Source: Methanosarcina sp. (GTDB taxonomy: Archaea > Halobacteriota > Methanosarcinia > Methanosarcinales > Methanosarcinaceae). Taken from it: a stretch of DNA of 6,490 bases. Shown piece by piece: positions 5,299 to 6,490 of the stretch. Location of the stretch: NCBI GenBank assembly GCA_017883485.1, contig JADGNM010000152.1, positions 1-6,490 of the forward strand, in the 5' to 3' direction. Positions within the stretch are counted from its first letter, which is position 1. Every line of letters begins with the position of its first letter. Below the pieces are notes generated by a model. That model was not told where the DNA came from, made no database searches, and was given only the letters and a program-made list of their open reading frames with translations. Made by a program: the position numbers and the translations under genes.

Positions 5299-6105
5299 TT
5301 AAATGAAGATATGAATATAAACTATACTTCCTGTACCGAGAAGCAGAAAGAGTATATCCTGAGCCCGGATTTTTGTCCTGTAATATGCTTTTTCATGCCC
5401 GCTTCCGTAACCTCTACAAAGCATACTGATATAAGTCTTTTCTCCCTGCTCATAGGAGCGCAAGAAAATTGCACTTATACTGTGCCCTATCTGTTTGAGA
5501 ACCCATTTTCTGGGCACTTTCCTGTTCCATATATCGAAAAGGCGGGTTTGCTGTGCAACCCTTATCCGCTTCAGAACTGACCAGAACAGGAAGAGATAGC
5601 GTACCATCATGCTCAGGAGCAGAGTAAATTCCCTTGGAATACCAATCCTGTCTGCTGCTGAGACCATATCTCTCATGCGTGTGGTGGAAGAGAAAAGGAT
5701 TACGGCTGTTATGCAGACCAGGAATTTCGCAAGCAATATACTCCCGAAGGCCAGTCCTTCATAAGTTATACTGAGCCCCAGAGGTAGGTCAAGAGGATAA
5801 GGAGTGTAATTCTTTATAAAAGAAGGTCTCAGGAAAGGCTGGATAAGGGCAATTCCGAGCCCGAAAGGCAAAATGGCAAGGATGCGAAGGATAAAGTACC
5901 TTAAGTCCAGCCCGGCAGCAAGCACAAGAAGCACCAGATAAGCTTCTATGGCAAGCAGGCGAACCATATTTTTTTCATGGAGCCTGGGCAGGCTCACTAC
6001 ATAGATGATTATCGCAAGTGTAAAGAGCAATTTTACTCTCGGATCAAGCTTGTGTATAGGGCTGTTTTTGTATGATTCGCGCTCAATATCCGTAAGAGTT
6101 ACCAT
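5299..6105 (-). CDS. cbiQ: ECF transporter transmembrane coupling protein CbiQ (EcfT)
   Basis: CbiQ is the T-component that physically couples the ATPase CbiO to the metal-binding CbiM in the membrane. The 268-residue product opens with the family signature IHKLDPRVKLL (17-27) after a short cytoplasmic lead. About five or six hydrophobic segments follow, the last at the extreme C-terminus (ILFLLLGTGSIVYIHIFI). The coupling helices carry AQQTRLF (184-190) and MLCRGYG (228-234), the counterparts of the two short Arg-containing EcfT motifs that contact the ATPase. ATG at 6105 is chosen because AGGAGA lies 8 bases ahead of it and the family start fits. An in-frame GTG at 6144 would add 13 polar residues and has its GGAG only 2 bases away. 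The gene overlaps the end of cbiO by 23 bases, so the two are surely cotranscribed. Confidence 0.93.
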   Translation of the reverse strand: MVTLTDIERESYKNSPIHKLDPRVKLLFTLAIIIYVVSLPRLHEKNMVRLLAIEAYLVLLVLAAGLDLRYFILRILAILPFGLGIALIQPFLRPSFIKNYTPYPLDLPLGLSITYEGLAFGSILLAKFLVCITAVILFSSTTRMRDMVSAADRIGIPREFTLLLSMMVRYLFLFWSVLKRIRVAQQTRLFDIWNRKVPRKWVLKQIGHSISAIFLRSYEQGEKTYISMLCRGYGSGHEKAYYRTKIRAQDILFLLLGTGSIVYIHIFI

Positions 6106-6490
6106 TAAATGTTCTCCTGTTCGGAAGCTTTTCTCGGGTTTCACTTCTCCAACCCGTCACTTGATCCCCGGAATTTATAAGCCTCAGTATTTCGTCCCTG
6201 GCTGCTTCAGCTGTTATCTGTATGTCTACATCTATTCCTTCCTGCTGCAGCATTTCGAATACTTCAGCAACTCTTGGAAGCCTGAGATGAGCTTTTCTCA
6301 GGAGTTCGGGATCATTAAATATCTCCTCAGGGCTTCCGTCAGCTTCAAGTTTTCCGTGGTGGAGAACAAAAACCCTTTCTGCAAAATAAGGGACAACATC
6401 TACATCATGGGTGGAAAGGAGAAGTGTAATCCCTAATTCCCGGTTCATTTTCATGATAAGTCCCAGAATACGGGAGGAACTCAGGGGATC
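6083..6490 (-). CDS. cbiO: ECF transporter ATPase CbiO, C-terminal part (cut by window edge)
   Basis: CbiO is the ABC-type ATPase that powers nickel/cobalt uptake on the cytoplasmic face. Only the last 135 codons are present; the open frame runs off the right edge at 6490, so the start, Walker A, signature motif and Walker B lie outside. The first visible residues (DPLSSSRILG) are the D-loop just after Walker B. LLLSTHDVDVVPYFAER follows, with the switch histidine, then the usual HHGKLEADGSPEEIF strand and the LPRVAEVFEML segment typical of CbiO C-terminal domains. The final 30 or so residues (from SGDQVTGW to the end, rich in Arg and Asn) are not recognised and look like a variable tail. The TGA (6083-6085) lies inside cbiQ. 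cbiO is the most upstream visible gene of the transporter cluster, so the cbiO-cbiQ promoter is outside the window. Confidence 0.93.
   Translation of the reverse strand, partial: DPLSSSRILGLIMKMNRELGITLLLSTHDVDVVPYFAERVFVLHHGKLEADGSPEEIFNDPELLRKAHLRLPRVAEVFEMLQQEGIDVDIQITAEAARDEILRLINSGDQVTGWRSETREKLPNRRTFNGNSYGY

Noticed and set aside
6106..6144. GTG start adding 13 residues to CbiQ
   Set aside because: The added residues are not family-like and the purine stretch is too close to the GTG; the ATG at 6105 has a well-placed AGGAGA.

Overview
The window looks like a piece of a Methanosarcina-type archaeal chromosome. This is inferred from gene content and style: TATA-box/Shine-Dalgarno initiation, TTG as a start codon, AT-rich intergenic DNA, a bacterial-type PurH, an FAD-disulfide oxidoreductase relic and a CbiMNQO-type metal ECF transporter. 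No species can be named from the sequence alone.

Layout. Positions 1-188 are non-coding. They hold a decayed hairpin resembling the 3' end of an IS200/IS605 (TnpB-type) element, then three consecutive stem-loops lying downstream of the minus-strand gene purH (189-1805). A divergent intergenic region of about 200 bases separates purH from a plus-strand pseudogene (2007-2893). The pseudogene derives from a mercuric reductase/dihydrolipoamide dehydrogenase-like flavoprotein; it has lost its central region and carries at least four disabling lesions. A 240-base spacer with a TATA box leads to nth (3136-3849, plus), encoding endonuclease III. A 17-bp sequence repeated three times straddles the nth stop codon.

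From 3880 to the right edge, every gene is on the minus strand and belongs to one nickel/cobalt ECF transporter. In transcription order they are cbiO (3' part only, cut by the window edge), cbiQ (23-base overlap with cbiO), a 450-base AT-rich gap, cbiM, and a small PDGLE-domain membrane protein (4-base overlap with cbiM). CbiM captures Ni2+ or Co2+ with its N-terminal Met-His motif and His67, the PDGLE protein is the likely accessory CbiN/NikN-like partner, CbiQ couples the membrane component to the ATPase, and CbiO hydrolyses ATP. Both metals are central to methanogens (F430, hydrogenase, CO dehydrogenase, cobamides).

The most interesting regulatory candidate is in the cbiQ-cbiM gap: an ATTTGA-N16-TCAAAT inverted repeat. 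It has the 6-16-6 geometry of NikR operators and lies at the predicted transcription start below a good minus-strand TATA box, with a hairpin/T-tract further down the presumed leader. Nothing in the window is clearly a new defence or mobile system.
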